NCBI RefSeq assembly: GCF_027409185.1
Contig: NC_084472.1
Coordinates: 90,412,427-90,476,426, forward strand
Direction: 5' to 3'
Length of the DNA stretch: 64,000 nucleotides
Origin: Cynocephalus volans
Lineage: Eukaryota; Chordata; Mammalia; Dermoptera; Cynocephalidae
The notes beneath the pieces were generated by a model that was not told the origin of the DNA, did not search any database, and worked only from the letters and a program-made list of their open reading frames with translations. Every line of letters starts with the position of its first letter. The first letter of the stretch is position 1. The translations under genes were made by a program, and so were the position numbers. Shown here in pieces: positions 44,476 through 57,090 of the stretch.

Positions 44476-46954
44476 AATAGGAAATCTAATGTTTCTGCCT
44501 CACCTGTTTTGTAAAAGAGTCAGAGAACATTAGAAAGCCTCCAAATCTCCCCAACTTACTATCAAAAGTTAACCTGGATTGTGGAAGAGATTGGATACGT
44601 AAATCACATGTTGCTGTTCAACTTACCTAAGATGTCCAGGGAGGCAACTGGAGTTCTTTCCTGTTTTTGATAAACTTGTGACTGTGATATTCAACTGAAG
44701 TTCGTAGTCTTCTTTGTAAGTTTTCTGACTTCCCATAGCCATGGTGAGATGTCTTCTTGAAGCTGATCGCTTGAAAGTCAATGAAGTCCATCAAGTTGGT
44801 GTGTGTTTTCAGTTCTTGGGATAGTGAAAGGTAGCAATGTTCTCAGGGTCATCTTTATTCTCAGAAAATTAGACAAAGTGATATAAATTGCATATTTCTT
44901 TAGGTGCAAAAATAATCACCTACCAAGAGGTCATGGGCTTTTAATTAAATTCAATTAATTAATTAATTAATTATTTTTTCCAATGGTTATGGGTCTTTGC
45001 TGTTATGTTCACACGTTCTCATCTAGGTTTTCTGTAACTAGGGACTGGCCTGCTCTTGGTAGTTGGCTGGGCCCATGGCTGTGGTCTGAGGACGTGAAAT
45101 GGGTTGGAACCAGTTTGTTAATATGGCAGTTGAAACTTTTGATTTGAGTTTCTTTAATTGCCATTCTCCAACTAGCAAACTGACTTGCTGCAGATTCCAA
45201 ATTTCCTGAAAATTAAACCATAAAAAGATTTAAAAGCTATTTTGAAACTTATCAAACATCTTGAAAAATATGTTAGTTGATCGTATATTTCTTAGGATAG
45301 TGTCTGCCTAAAAAGATAAGCAAAATAGTTGGAACATTATGTTAGTCTTCAAGTGAAGTATAAATAATAAACCGTACATTTTCCTGAAAGCACGATATTT
45401 AAAACAGGTCAAGATTAAGAAGAGAAATTTGCAGCCACAGGTATTATACAGAATCAACTGTAATGACGGTCTGACATTCATGTGCTACATGGTAATCTAT
45501 TTAGTGGAGGTATGCTCCTTTGTTCTAGAAGAATGCTGTATTGTCTCTCTCTCATGGGTTAAATTTATCCCTCTAAGTTATAGTGTACTTAATAATACAG
45601 GGCTTCACTGGAATCAAGATGTCTTTCAGCTAAATATTTTTTGAAAGTGGATGAGATGGTGATTGATTCGAGAGGTTGGTAGGAGGCTTAGCAGGCATTC
45701 ATAGAATTGCAGGCATGTCTATTTCATTTTACAAAGCAGTTTAAAATAGAAGACACAGAATTATTTTCCCAGGAGCTTTACTATTTCCTGGCCACCCAGC
45801 TGTGATGGGGAGGACAGAGCAGTGGCAACCAGGGCGTTCTGAGTCCTTACTTTAATATCTTCTTACTGTTTTTCCACTGGGACCCTCAAATTAGAAAAAG
45901 TTTTCTTTACTGAACTTTTGCCTAAGAGAATTCTAAGGTCCTTGTATTGTTATACAAAATTCAAATTTAATTGATTACTGCAGTTTTAAATGAATTGTCA
46001 GGAACTTGGAACTTAAATTTCTTTACCATCTTCTATTAAAGCTTTGATGTGTTCTCTTGGGATTAGCACACAGATTTTAATTTATTTAAAGATTATGGTG
46101 TTACTGCTAGGGACAGAAACAAAGAAAACAAAGAAAAACAGAATTTTGCCAAAAGGTCAAAATTGAGTTGATTGCCTATGCTTTTTTGCAACTTCTTTGC
46201 AAAGTTTTCAGGCTTTAAGTTTCTCCACCACTTGGCAAGAATAAAGATAAGACCATTTCTCATTGTCTTCTATATGTGGTCTCTCTTTGAAGTAAGTACT
46301 GTCAATGAAAGAAAATCGATATTTGCAACAAGGATGTCCTGGAATTCAAGATTGTCTGGGCATGTGTGAAGGACTCGTGTGTGCACTGGGTTCTGAACGG
46401 GTATTTAAATGAAAAGTATTTACATGAGCAACCCTTTCTGAAGAAACTGGTCCTGAGAAGAGAGAATAAAGGTTATATAAATAATCAAAGATTGGTGCAA
46501 GTCCATGGACTGGTGTAAGAGGGAAGGGGTTACTATAAGTGTAGCCTGTTGTTATCATTTCAGATTAGCCATGTCAACCAATGCATTTCTGAGTCCTGAG
46601 GCAAGAAGTGACAATAAAAGAACCAGAAAGAGTAATTTTATGAAAATATCTATGGGATTTGAGCACACATACTGCCAGTTACACTGGTGCCATAAAACCG
46701 GTAGTTTCAGAGGGCAATTTCCTTAGCCAGCAGCACCCTCAAAATGTCATGAAAAGCTGTAGGGCATTGGTAGCTTTGGAACATAATTAGGTAGATATCA
46801 GCAGCAATATCATTGCCTCTGGGAAGGGGCACATCATGAACTTGGCTTAGCCTTACTGCCCATGTTCTTGGGAACTGTTAACAGGATTAGTGACTTCAGT
46901 GGGCATAGGCAGAAGTGATGGCAGCTTCTCTGGGCATTGGTGATTTTGACTTGG

Positions 46955-47525
46955 TGATCATTAATTTTATATGTCAACTTGACTGGGCCATTGGGTGCCC
47001 AGATAACTGGTTAGACATTATCTCTGGGTGTGTTTGTGAGGATGGTTCCAGAAGAGATTAGCACTAGAACTGGCAAACCGAATAAAGCAAATTGCCCTCC
47101 TCAATGTGGGTAAGCATCACTCAATCTACCGAGGTCCCAAATAGAACAAAAAATTACAGGAAGGTTGAATGAACTCAGCCTGACTGCTTGAGCTGGGACA
47201 TTGATCTTCTCCTGCCTTTGCACTCCTGCTCCTCAGGCATTGGGACCTCATCTGGAATCTATGTCACTGGCTCTCCAGCTCTCAGGCCTTCAAGACACAA
47301 CACTGGCTTTTCTGGGTCTCCAGCTTGCAGACAGCCGAGGAAGGGACTTCTCAGCTTCCATAATTGCATGAGCCAGTATCCCATAATAAATTTCATCTAG
47401 ATAGTTAGATATATTCATACATACTTGTATGTATGTGTGTGTATTCAAAGATACATATTTACAGGGATAGGATATTTATCCTACTGGTTCTGTTTCTCTG
47501 GAGAACTTGAGTAATTCAGGTTTTG
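46955..47525 (+). repeat. ERVL LTR (MLT2-type)
   Basis: Sense LTR: TATGTCAACTTGACTGGGCC, CAGATAACTGGTTAGACATT, AAGCAAATTGCCCTCC, GAGCTGGGACATTGATCTTC, TGGGTCTCCAGCTTGCAGAC, CCCATAATAAATTTCATCTA, TGTTTCTCTGGAGAACTTGA. Old endogenous retroviral LTR with no internal coding region beside it. Confidence 0.65.
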
Positions 47526-49299
47526 TCTAAATTCATTGGCATAAACAGCCACTGTTGGTGTAAACAGTTGTAGGACCTGGTCCATGAAAGCAGGCATGTG
47601 GAACACACGTGAGATACTCCTGGGGGATAAAGGAGAATTGCGGAAGAGTTCAAGGAGAGTTGGATTCTTGCAGAATTGAGGGGGTGGAGCCAGTGTTGTC
47701 GTCTTCTGCCTTTAATTGTGATCATCTTCTTTTTCTAGTTTAGAACAACCTGAGAATGAGATCTGACCAGTTTGGGCAAGATATTCAGCTTAAATTTTGA
47801 GGTTTTGAAGTTTTAGGTGTTTAGAGAGAATCAACAAGTAATTGAAAAAGAATTGCAAAGCACCCCTTTCCTTCTGTTTTCTCTTAATTTTCCTTCTATT
47901 CATCTTTAAAGTGCTTAGAATTTCCTTAGTTTAAGACTTCCAACTTAATTTTGTATTAAAAGAGGCTGTTATAAAGGTAAATATTTCATTCTCTCCCCAA
48001 ATGTAAAAAGAACATAAATGAGGATGAGTTTTCTTGAAGTCCTACAGGCCAGAGCCAGCTAGATAGAAATTTTTAAAATAAATTATGGCTGTTACTCTGG
48101 AAATTAAGTATCATTACCTTCCATTCTGTCATTTACTCCTTAGTGGCACAGCCCCATGTTGATTGTTAGAATCAAATGTCACCTCTGAGTTTGGCAAACA
48201 GCTGCCCTGTTTGGTTTAGGATAAAGCCTGTTCTGGCAAAGAAGATGTATCTGTTTATTCCCGAAGAGATGGCTTGGGTTGAAACAGTGTAGATGTCTGC
48301 CAGAGCAGCATGGATCGGAATGAAGACCTGTGGTTATATGCACCCTGGGAACCAGCCCTGGGGCTGCAGGCAAAATCTATAGACTCGGAAGCCTTTGTGC
48401 TAAAGGATCAAACACTGAGATCACAAGCCAGCAAAATTCAATCATGGAACAAATTGCAGTCTTGGATCCTGGTATGTTGCATCTTATCCCCTGAAAACAC
48501 TTACACATGGCAAAGGTCAGGTGCAGACTGGTTCCTCATAAAACTCCCTGTCTATACATCATAATTAATGATAATGGTAATAGTAACAGTAATTTACTGT
48601 GCTAGTTGAAATATTTTGGGTAATGTTGTATTAAACTAGCCATTAAGTAGGCATTGTGAATCCACCAGCTTCTCTCTTGATTGTCTAATAAACTTCTATA
48701 TGTCTAGCATTGTGTGTATAAAATGAAATAAGAAATGACATTCCCTGACTTTGCAAAGACAAAGTGTGTTTCACAAAATAAATGAAGGTAATACAAGGGC
48801 AAACTGAGTGTTAGAGGTTCCAAAAGTTAAAGACAATTCTGAAGAATAAAATTGTAGGGGTGGGACATAGTCAGGAAAGTGTACCTGAGTGTTTTGCACA
48901 TTAGGAAGAAAATGGTCAGTCTTAGTTAGCAGAGAATAGAGGATTTGGCTTGCAGGCTGCTAAATATTAGCAAAACTATGTAGGCAGAAAAAAGCATCTT
49001 GTGTGGATTGAAGGTAAAGAAAGAGGCTGTGGGAGCTTGGACAGTGGTTGAAGAGGTAGGAGGAAGACTGAATGAGTAATGGGAAAACCAGACTAAACAT
49101 CTTCTTGTTAAGGTTATTGGAAGGAAACATTGGATAGGTTAGGTGGATCCATCTGGTAGAGGCTCTTAAATATCTGGCAAGAGCCTTTGGACTATCATTC
49201 ATTCATTTGTTCATTTATTTATCAAATGTTTATTCTTTAGGCACTGAACTATGCATTGGAGTTTGTGGAGTATACTAACATTAATAAAGCACATGTATT

Positions 49300-49900
49300 T
49301 CACAGGGCCTTAACCTTTAGCTTAGTAGGGCCACAGCCCTTAGTTTTTAGCAGGGCCAAAGCCCTGTACTTTAAGGAATAGCCTAACTTTTTAGAATTAC
49401 ACATAGAAATGGTAAGTTTGGGAAAAACAGAAAACTTTCTCAGGGCTAAAGTTTCTGTTGTAGATAAAAAAAATTGTAACACAGCAAAAGTGATTACTCT
49501 AAGGGCAGTTGTCCCTGGTGCAGCTAAACCTAATGATGGGAAAGTATGTGAGCTAAAGGCTTCAAGGTTAATGGTTGGGGGATGTTCCTCATCTTGCCTT
49601 CAGCTGTTTCTTTAAGTTTCTTAGGGAACTAAGTGTTGCCATGACGATTATCTCATTGTTCTTTTTGTACTTCACATAGCTTAGTTTTTTGACTCATACT
49701 AAGACTGATTAACCGCCTGTGTTCTTTTCTGTAACTTTCTTGCCTGGACAATAAAAACTGAGAGAAAACCTGATGCGGGGTTACTCCTAAGATCCTTCTC
49801 CCTTGAAGGAATTGCTCCTGTGATTAACCCCTTTGGGCCCCTCATTGCTCTGGAGAAATGGGCTTTGAGTAATCCTTTGCATCTCTGTCACTCTGGGAGA
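49300..49900 (+). repeat. Possible solo LTR (unidentified ERV)
   Basis: LTR-like layout: a repetitive leading part (GGGCCACAGCCCTTAG, GGGCCAAAGCCCTG), a promoter-like middle, CTGGACAATAAAAACTGAGA (possible poly(A) signal at about 49750), then a C/T-rich tail. Ends and target duplication are not resolved. No retroviral genes are visible nearby. Confidence 0.35.
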
Positions 49901-50036
49901 GGTGACAGGAGTTGAACAAGACTGGTGCTTGCCCTGAGGAATTCATATTAGGGGATAGAGGCACATAACAATGTATCACAGCATGAAAATGGCTCTAGAA
50001 GACGTCTGTGGAGAGTAGCCTGGTAGCAAAGATTAA

Positions 50037-50206
50037 TTTTTTTTTTAAAAGATGACCAGTAAGGGGATCTTAACCCTTGACTTGGTGTTGTCAGTACCAC
50101 TCTTTCCCAAGTGAGCCAACCAGCCATCCCTATATAGGGATCCGAACCCATGGCCTTGGTGTTATCAGCACCACACTCTCCAAAAGTGAGCCATGGGCTG
50201 ACCCTA
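50037..50206 (-). mobile_element. tRNA-derived SINE, dimer
   Basis: Minus-oriented two-unit element with a T-rich head (its A tail) at 50037-50049. The exact duplication CAAAGATTAATTT lies at 50027-50039 and 50208-50220. The units match the other dimers with moderate drift. Confidence 0.85.
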
Positions 50207-50689
50207 ACAAAGATTAATTTAATTTGATTTAAGCAGAGGATTTGTTTTGCTTAGAATGGGGACAAGGCTGAAAAAACTTGGAGAATATATTCCTTAAGCA
50301 GACGGAACTGATGAAGCAGGCTTGTAGAAACTATTGTGGAATAATCCAGGCACAATGAGAACAGAGTAAATGCTGTGACATAAACTGCAGTGGGGGCCAA
50401 CGAACAAGAGGACAGCAGAAACACTGAAAAGATGCCACAAAGCTTAGCTGTGTACTAGTCCTAGGTTTGGTCTGCTGGAAAAAGGCAGTGATCACAGGGC
50501 AGTGTGGCACTGGCAATTAGAAACCACTGACACAGAAGGTGGAGATGAGTGCCTGGCATCACTGCAAGCAGCAGCACGCTTTGTGGGAAGAGGCTGCTGG
50601 ACTCACATCCACAGGGACAGCATTCTGGGTCATTTTCTTTGCTGTGTCTCCATTACCTCCTGCATTTTTTGTGCTCCTGAATCTAAGTA

Positions 50690-50930
50690 TCTCACTCTTC
50701 TTCCCTTCCACCCTCTGAATTCCCTTGTTTTCCTGGAGAAATCTTCTTCATCCTTCAAAGTCACTTCTCTAACAACCCAAGGAAGTCTTCAGTCTTCTAG
50801 GTAAATATTTCTACTTTGTGTATAGGTCACTTTGGCACTTGTATCTTATTTTATTTAGTCGCTTGCACATGGATCTTTCACTCTAGGTCATTCATCCTTC
50901 AAGATCAGGGACTGTGACTTAACTATAGCA
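50690..50930 (+). repeat. L2-like fragment
   Basis: Sense L2-like: TCCTTCAAAGTCACTTCTCT, TTATTTTATTTAGTCGCTTG, AAGATCAGGGACTGTGACTT. Confidence 0.4.
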
Positions 50931-50934
50931 AATG

Positions 50935-51155
50935 CAGGGACTGAGCTTAGTCTGGGCTTCAAATCCCTGTTTTACCATTTACTTGCTCTGTCACTTTAAG
51001 AAACATGATGGATCTCTTTTTACCCTACGTTCTTCATTTACAAAATAGGGCAAATAATGTCTAACTAATAAGGTTATTAATTAAAAACTAATTAAGATAA
51101 TGTATGTAAAGCACTTGTCATAGTGATTGGCTCTAGAAACTCAATAAACATTACT
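50935..51155 (+). repeat. MIR element
   Basis: Sense MIR: CTTCAAATCCCTGTTTTACC, CTTCATTTACAAAATAGGGC, AATGTATGTAAAGCACTTGT, GAAACTCAATAAACATTACT. Confidence 0.6.
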
Positions 51156-51254
51156 TTTTTCTTCTTCCTTTCTCTCTTTTTGTGTTCGCAATGCTCAGCA
51201 CAGTGCCTGATGTATAACAGAAACTCAACAGACTTAGGTTGAACTTACAAATGT

Positions 51255-51520
51255 TAAAACTGACTGAGTGCTTACCATGTTCCAGGCACTGTTCTAAGCT
51301 CTATAGACATACATTAACTCATTTAATACTCTCCAGAACACCATGAGAAAAGTACCATTCACATCTCCACTTTATTTAGGAGGAAAGCAAGACACAAGAA
51401 AGTTAAGTACTTCCTTAGGGAAGCCCAGCGAATACATGGCAGAGGCAAGACTTGAATCCAGGTAGATGTAACTCTGAAGTCCATGCTCTTATTTTAACCG
51501 CTATTCTACAGACTGATGCT
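51255..51520 (-). repeat. MIR element
   Basis: Antisense MIR, well preserved: TTACCATGTTCCAGGCACTG, TTAACTCATTTAATACTCTC, GCAGAGGCAAGACTTGAATC, GAAGTCCATGCTCTTATTTT. Confidence 0.65.
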
Positions 51521-51879
51521 ATTTAGTTCACACTGATGTTAAATCATCTGGAAATTTCCTGCTGGTGGTGATATGGCCCAGTCAGAGGATGCCACAAGTA
51601 AGATTGCCATATGCTTTGAGCAAACCCATTTCTAGTATACTATTCTAAGGATGTCTGAATTGCTCTTAAATTCTTGGGAGCAAATTATTTCCGATAAGAG
51701 AAAAGAGCCAATTCTGTCATCGGAACTTCTTCACTAGTACGGGCATCCGTTCAAATTAATCTACGGGTGGACTAAATGACATATTCATCTGAGTCTTTCT
51801 CAGACTTGGCTCGATTGCTGTTAGGCTATGGAGGTGTAAGATGCGGTATTTACCCCTGATGCTTGCCACCACCACACCA

Positions 51880-52025
51880 ATGCCATTTACTGAGCGTCTA
51901 TCTGGCAATCCCATGGAATAAGTCCTGCTATAACTCCATCTGCAGCTGAGAAAACTGGAACTCAGAGGTAACTAATTTGCACAAGGTCACACAGCCAATG
52001 AGTATTTATACCCAAGTCTCTGACT
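51880..52025 (-). repeat. MIR fragment
   Basis: Antisense MIR: GCCATTTACTGAGCGTCTAT, CTGAGAAAACTGGAACTCAG, CACAAGGTCACACAGCCAAT. Confidence 0.55.
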
Positions 52026-55000
52026 CAGGTCCTCCTTGGGGATATAAGAGCAATATAATTAGAGAAGCTGATGATGGTTCCATAGTGGCTTGTCCTTGGC
52101 TTGTCTCAAGAGGAAAGAATAGAAGATTTATCAGCACTCTGCAGGGTAGAGTTTTCTTTCACTAACTGTGTGGTATCCTTGAAAATTATAACTTGGAGAA
52201 GGAAACAGAAAAAAATTTTCTTTATCCTGACCTGAGAAATAAGCACTTCTAGTGAAAAAGAAAAATACATTACAGAAATTTTCTTTTAATTGTGCCTTAT
52301 TTAAATATTAGTACTGAAGTTTGGTTTGAGCAAAAGAATGACTACATGGCCTTAAACTATAGTTCTAAAATCAGACTTTTTCTTTTTAAAAAAAAGTAGA
52401 CAAAGCTTCAAAATCAATTCATCTTCTGACTACACAGATGGAAGAATATTTTTCTATAATAAATTTCACTTTAAAATTAAGCAACGGGACTTCAATAGTT
52501 TTCTTTTTTCCCCTAACTCAGTATATAATTTTTCAATTTGTGGGAAGCCAGAAGATGAATTTCTTTGTAGGAAATGAAACGTTATATAAATATTTTCTTA
52601 GAAGGGGCATGCACAGGCAGCATTAATTACAAGTGATGAAATGGTATAACCTGATGACATCTAATTTTGGTTGTGTTTTAGTGCATTGATTGATGAAATC
52701 CAATTTCCTTTTGCTTTCATTTAAATCCATTTTATGGATCCTAAGCAAAAAGCTCAGAACTGAGCAAACACGATAAGTAAGACTCATGTGCACTAAGTAC
52801 ACATTCCTTTCCAAACTGGAAAGGGCATACATTCCTTTTTTGTTTTCTACTTGGCCAGCTAAGCACAGGCTGTACTCGTGAATAAGTCAAGAATAAAATC
52901 ATAAACTCTGAGTATTCAAGGTTGAAAATTAATTGACGTACTTGAATTTCCCCTTAGAAAAGATTCGGAGGGGAAGTCAGTATTGCAGCTGAGCACAGAA
53001 TGAGTGTGCCCCTGTCCGCTGGTTAGGGTCTCCTCATTGCCATTCCTCCCCTATTGTCATAATGTGCTGCTGGAGTCAGTGGGGAGAGTGACCTTCAGGC
53101 CTGTGGAGTTAGAAGATGGTGGTGCAGGACATGTTCCGAGCTTTCTAATGTTATTGTTTTCACAGTGGGTCTGGATCTCTGTTTCTCAGGCATTAATTCA
53201 CCACATAATATGACTGATGCATCCAATTTTCTGTTTCTCATTCTCTGCTTTCCAACCTGAAGGCAGCCCAGATACAAGTGGGACAGGAACACCTGCTTCT
53301 ACTGCACTCCCAATTACACAGGTACTTAGGTGATGACATTTGCATGACAAGTAGGCCTACAGGGTGCTCTGGAAGGTGGAGCCTCTGAGCATAAGCACTT
53401 GTGGCTCTATGAGGTGGGACCCTGCACCTTTGGGTCTACCTGATCACCAGCATCTCTGCCTCCCTGCAGGTGGCCAAGGGGACTGAGTGGGCTCTCCACT
53501 TGTAGTGCTTACTCATGCTCATGTTCAGCCAAGAACATCCAGCCACAAAACTTGCTGAACCCCAAGCCTGGGTGACACATCTCCTGGTGTCACAGCCTGT
53601 GGTGACACATCCTTTCCATGCCCATGTGGGGCCATTTTCTTCTAGCACATATGCTGTGACAGAGTGGCTGGCACAATGGGGTGTCCCCATCAGCCACACA
53701 CCTGCCCTGGGATGGGCAATTTCCTACACCACCTGGGTCCCACTGCGGTGTCTGGATCCATCCTCTAGAACCCCTCCCCCATCATTAGGATGAATGTCCC
53801 CATTGTCCTTTTCTGTTCCTGGGTCTCACATAGGGTTATGCTAACTCATCAGGCATATTTTGCTGTCCTTGGCCCCTCAACAGAAAGGGTCAGACTTCCT
53901 ACCCTTTTTCTTCCAGGTCCTCCACCTTTTTGTAAATTCATGGTTACAAATGACACATGAGGGAAGGGCAGCCCCCAGTAGCTTCGGTGGCTGAAAAGCA
54001 GATAGATATGTGATGGAGGGTGACATCTATCTTCTGTGCCAGTGGTTTCCAGGACTCAAGATCTTGCCATGCCTACATTATGGGGGGATATTGAGGGTAT
54101 TTGCATTAGATCCATATGGTGATGACTGAACGCCATACGTAGGGCCACTTACCTGCAGGTAACTATTTCTGCTCTCCGGGGTCCTCTCTGACTAGATTCC
54201 ATTTATTTCTGTTTATACTCTGAAAATTTCTGCAACAGCCACAAGGCTTTGTATATTGAGTAGTATGATGCTAGAGGGATTCTCCCCAAAGCAGTACCAT
54301 TATAGTCAGGGTCTGTCTCTCTCCTGACTCCAGGGCGACACCTTGACATTGGAATGGCCTTCCTGGGACATTCAGTCATTGTCTCCTTAGGCATGGACCT
54401 ACTGCTCTGAGAGATAAAATTCAGGTTCTCAGGTCTTAAAAGCTTCTTCTTCAATGTTTCTGTCCTGTGTTTCTGAAGCAAAATCCTTTCTGGTTCTGAG
54501 CCATTGTAGGGAGCACCCTCCCTCCCCTCCCTGCCACGGGATGAGGAGGGAGTGTTTGCCAATGTCACCTCCTCAGGATTGGAGATGAGCTGCTGGAAAA
54601 ATAGAATCATCCCAGAGCCAGAGGGGAGCTCACCCAAAAAGTTGCCAGACAGCTTTAGAAAGGAAAACAATATTTAGCAAGGATAAAACAGAGTCAGCTC
54701 ATCAACACATTTGATAATAAAGCGTAGCTTTCTAAAGCTTTAGGTGCTCCTTGATGGGGTTTATGTTAGGTACTTGAAGAAGAGCATTTTAGGCCAGAAG
54801 GGAGCCTAGTTAGTGGTGGACGCAGAGACAGGAGGCCTTGGTGACATAAAAATAACACCCAGTGCTTCGTGAAGTCTCAAAACATACCGTACTAGAGCAC
54901 TAAACTTGGGCTCCCATGATATGCAAGGAACTGCTGTGTGAAAAATTATGCTGAAATCCTTCATTTTGCTTTTGCAAACAAAATCATATTTAAAATGTTC

Positions 55001-55094
55001 CAGAGATGTAAAGAGATTCTATGGGGAATCCTTTCATAATAAAAAGAATGTCGATGACATGCAAACATTCACTCCTAATTTATTAATTGATATT

Positions 55095-55830
55095 TTATAA
55101 TTGATTTTATTGAGATATAATTTACATAGTACAGTGAAAGGCATTCATTATAAGTGTGCAATATGATTTATTTAAAGTGTACACTTATCTGAGTTTCGAC
55201 GCTTGTACATATCCATGAAATGACCACCACAATTAAGACAGAATATTTCCATTACCCCTAAAGTTTCCTTCTGTCCCTTTGAAGTTCGTCTCTCCCTCTG
55301 TACCTGGCCTCGGGGAACTACAGATCTGCTTTTCATTACTGTGGACCTAGTTTGTGTTTTCTAGAATTTTGCACAAATAGTATTATGCAGTATGGACTCT
55401 TTTGTGTCTGGCTACTTTCATTCAGCATAATGATGTTAAGATTCACCCATGTTGTTGCATGTATCAGTTATTCACAATCCCCCATATTTCTCCCAGCCTT
55501 TTTTCTTTCTTTTTGCTAGGTAGTATTCTACCAGTTTGTTTATCCATACTTGCTGATGAATATTTGAGTTGGTTCCAGTTTTTAGTTATTATGAATAATG
55601 CTTCTGTGGACATTCATGAACAAGTCTTTGTGTAAACTTATATTTTTATTTCTTTTGAGTGAATACCTAGGAGTGAACTGACTGGATCCTTTGGAAGGTA
55701 TATGTTTCCCTTTTCAAGAGACTGCCACATAGTTTATCTAAGTGGTTGTACCGTTTTACTTCCTGCCAGCAGTGTATAGAGTTCCAGCTGCTCCACATCC
55801 TTGCCAACATTTGGCATTGCCAATATATAT
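55095..55830 (-). repeat. L1M 3'-region, long fragment
   Basis: Antisense L1M over about 735 bp: TTTTATTGAGATATAATTTA, TGACCACCACAATTAAGACA, TTTTGTGTCTGGCTACTTTC, TTCATTCAGCATAATGATGT, CACCCATGTTGTTGCATGTA, TTTGTTTATCCATACTTGCT, AATACCTAGGAGTGAACTGA, CAGCAGTGTATAGAGTTCCA. Confidence 0.78.
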
Positions 55831-56944
55831 CACACATTCTTAAAGTGTAAATTCATGTAAATTAGTGGTTGAAAATGTATATAATTATGTATATTACAAA
55901 TAACCCTGTAGAATTTTTGTTTTTAGTGACTAAAAAAGTATTCATATATCTACTTTCCTTTTCTCCTCTTATGTTATATTAAATTAAACACTTAGGAAAG
56001 AAAATTCATATTCTTCAAGTCACCAGGGGACTTTTAACCTAGCTTTTTTGTTAGTTGTGGTTAACAAAAGACACCATTTCTAGTATCCTGACAGGAAAAA
56101 TTTATTTCTTAAATCTCTAAATTATGACTGGGTAGAAGTGGAGAAGAAAAAAAAAGTGATTAAAAAATTGTATGTGGGAAGGGGACTCAGTTGGAATATG
56201 GTGATTTCCACAATGGTTCTAATGATGTATGGTCACACTGATGTCCTCAAATCATAGTTCCACCTATAGATTTCAAAGGTTGAACCTCATGACACTTGCT
56301 AACCTCCAGGATGCTTTCCCCGTTTTCCATTCTCCACTGTTAGCATGGCCCTGTTACCAGGGTCTTCTAGGAGACCGAGGGTCATGAGGAGTTGGTGGCA
56401 GCCCATGATTAATTCTCCAGTTTGCCTGGAGGTCCTGCTGCTGCTTGTACCATGAAGTTGTCAGCAGACAAAGCAGCTGGAGTGGGGTACGGTGAGGGAG
56501 TCCTGGTGAGTTGGAAGACATGGGAGGGGTGGTCCCCGAAGTACCATCTGGCCATAGCAGGTACACTGGGAAGTCCTGAGCTCAGTGTGCACTGGTGTGG
56601 AAGAATGCATGGGGCTCCAGTGTAAGGTGAATGTGCAGAAGTGCAGACGGAAGGAGAAAAGAGGGAGAGAGAGAAAAAGAAAACAGAAGGAAAAATTGTC
56701 TGATCAAGGAAAAGAACTTTTTAAAAATACAAAAAGGATACATAACAAAACTTTTGTAGCAAAAATAAAAAATACTCACTAAAAACCCCTGCATACTACG
56801 GCAATGTTATTTTTGGTGAGGCAGTACCAGCACCATAGATGGGATTGTCCTGTGGTCCCTGGATGTGTCAGCCCACCCATGTGTCCTTACAGAAATCACG
56901 GCAGGTACGGGATGGAGGCCAGGAGTTGGGGAGAACGTGCCCTC

Positions 56945-57090
56945 TGTGAGATCAGGGCCTGGCTCTGCTGCTCCCTGACCTCAGCTTCTCTGGGCCTCAG
57001 TTTCCTCATCTATAATACAGCAGTGATAACACCCTTATGAAGGCCTACTTTGAAAATCAGAATGAAACAACTTGAGAGGTGGCACTCGGC
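56945..57090 (+). repeat. MIR fragment
   Basis: Sense MIR: CTGGCTCTGCTGCTCCCTGA, GGCCTCAGTTTCCTCATCTA, TAATACAGCAGTGATAACAC. Confidence 0.5.

Noticed and set aside
53436..53793. Possible retroviral envelope remnant (Cys-rich minus-strand frame)
   Set aside because: No heptad repeat, fusion-peptide or immunosuppressive-type region and no neighbouring gag or pol were seen. A Cys/Trp-rich frame alone is insufficient.
54203..54670. 155-codon minus-strand open frame
   Set aside because: It has no ATG at its start and no recognisable domain. Several stop-free runs of this length are expected by chance among six frames of 64 kb.
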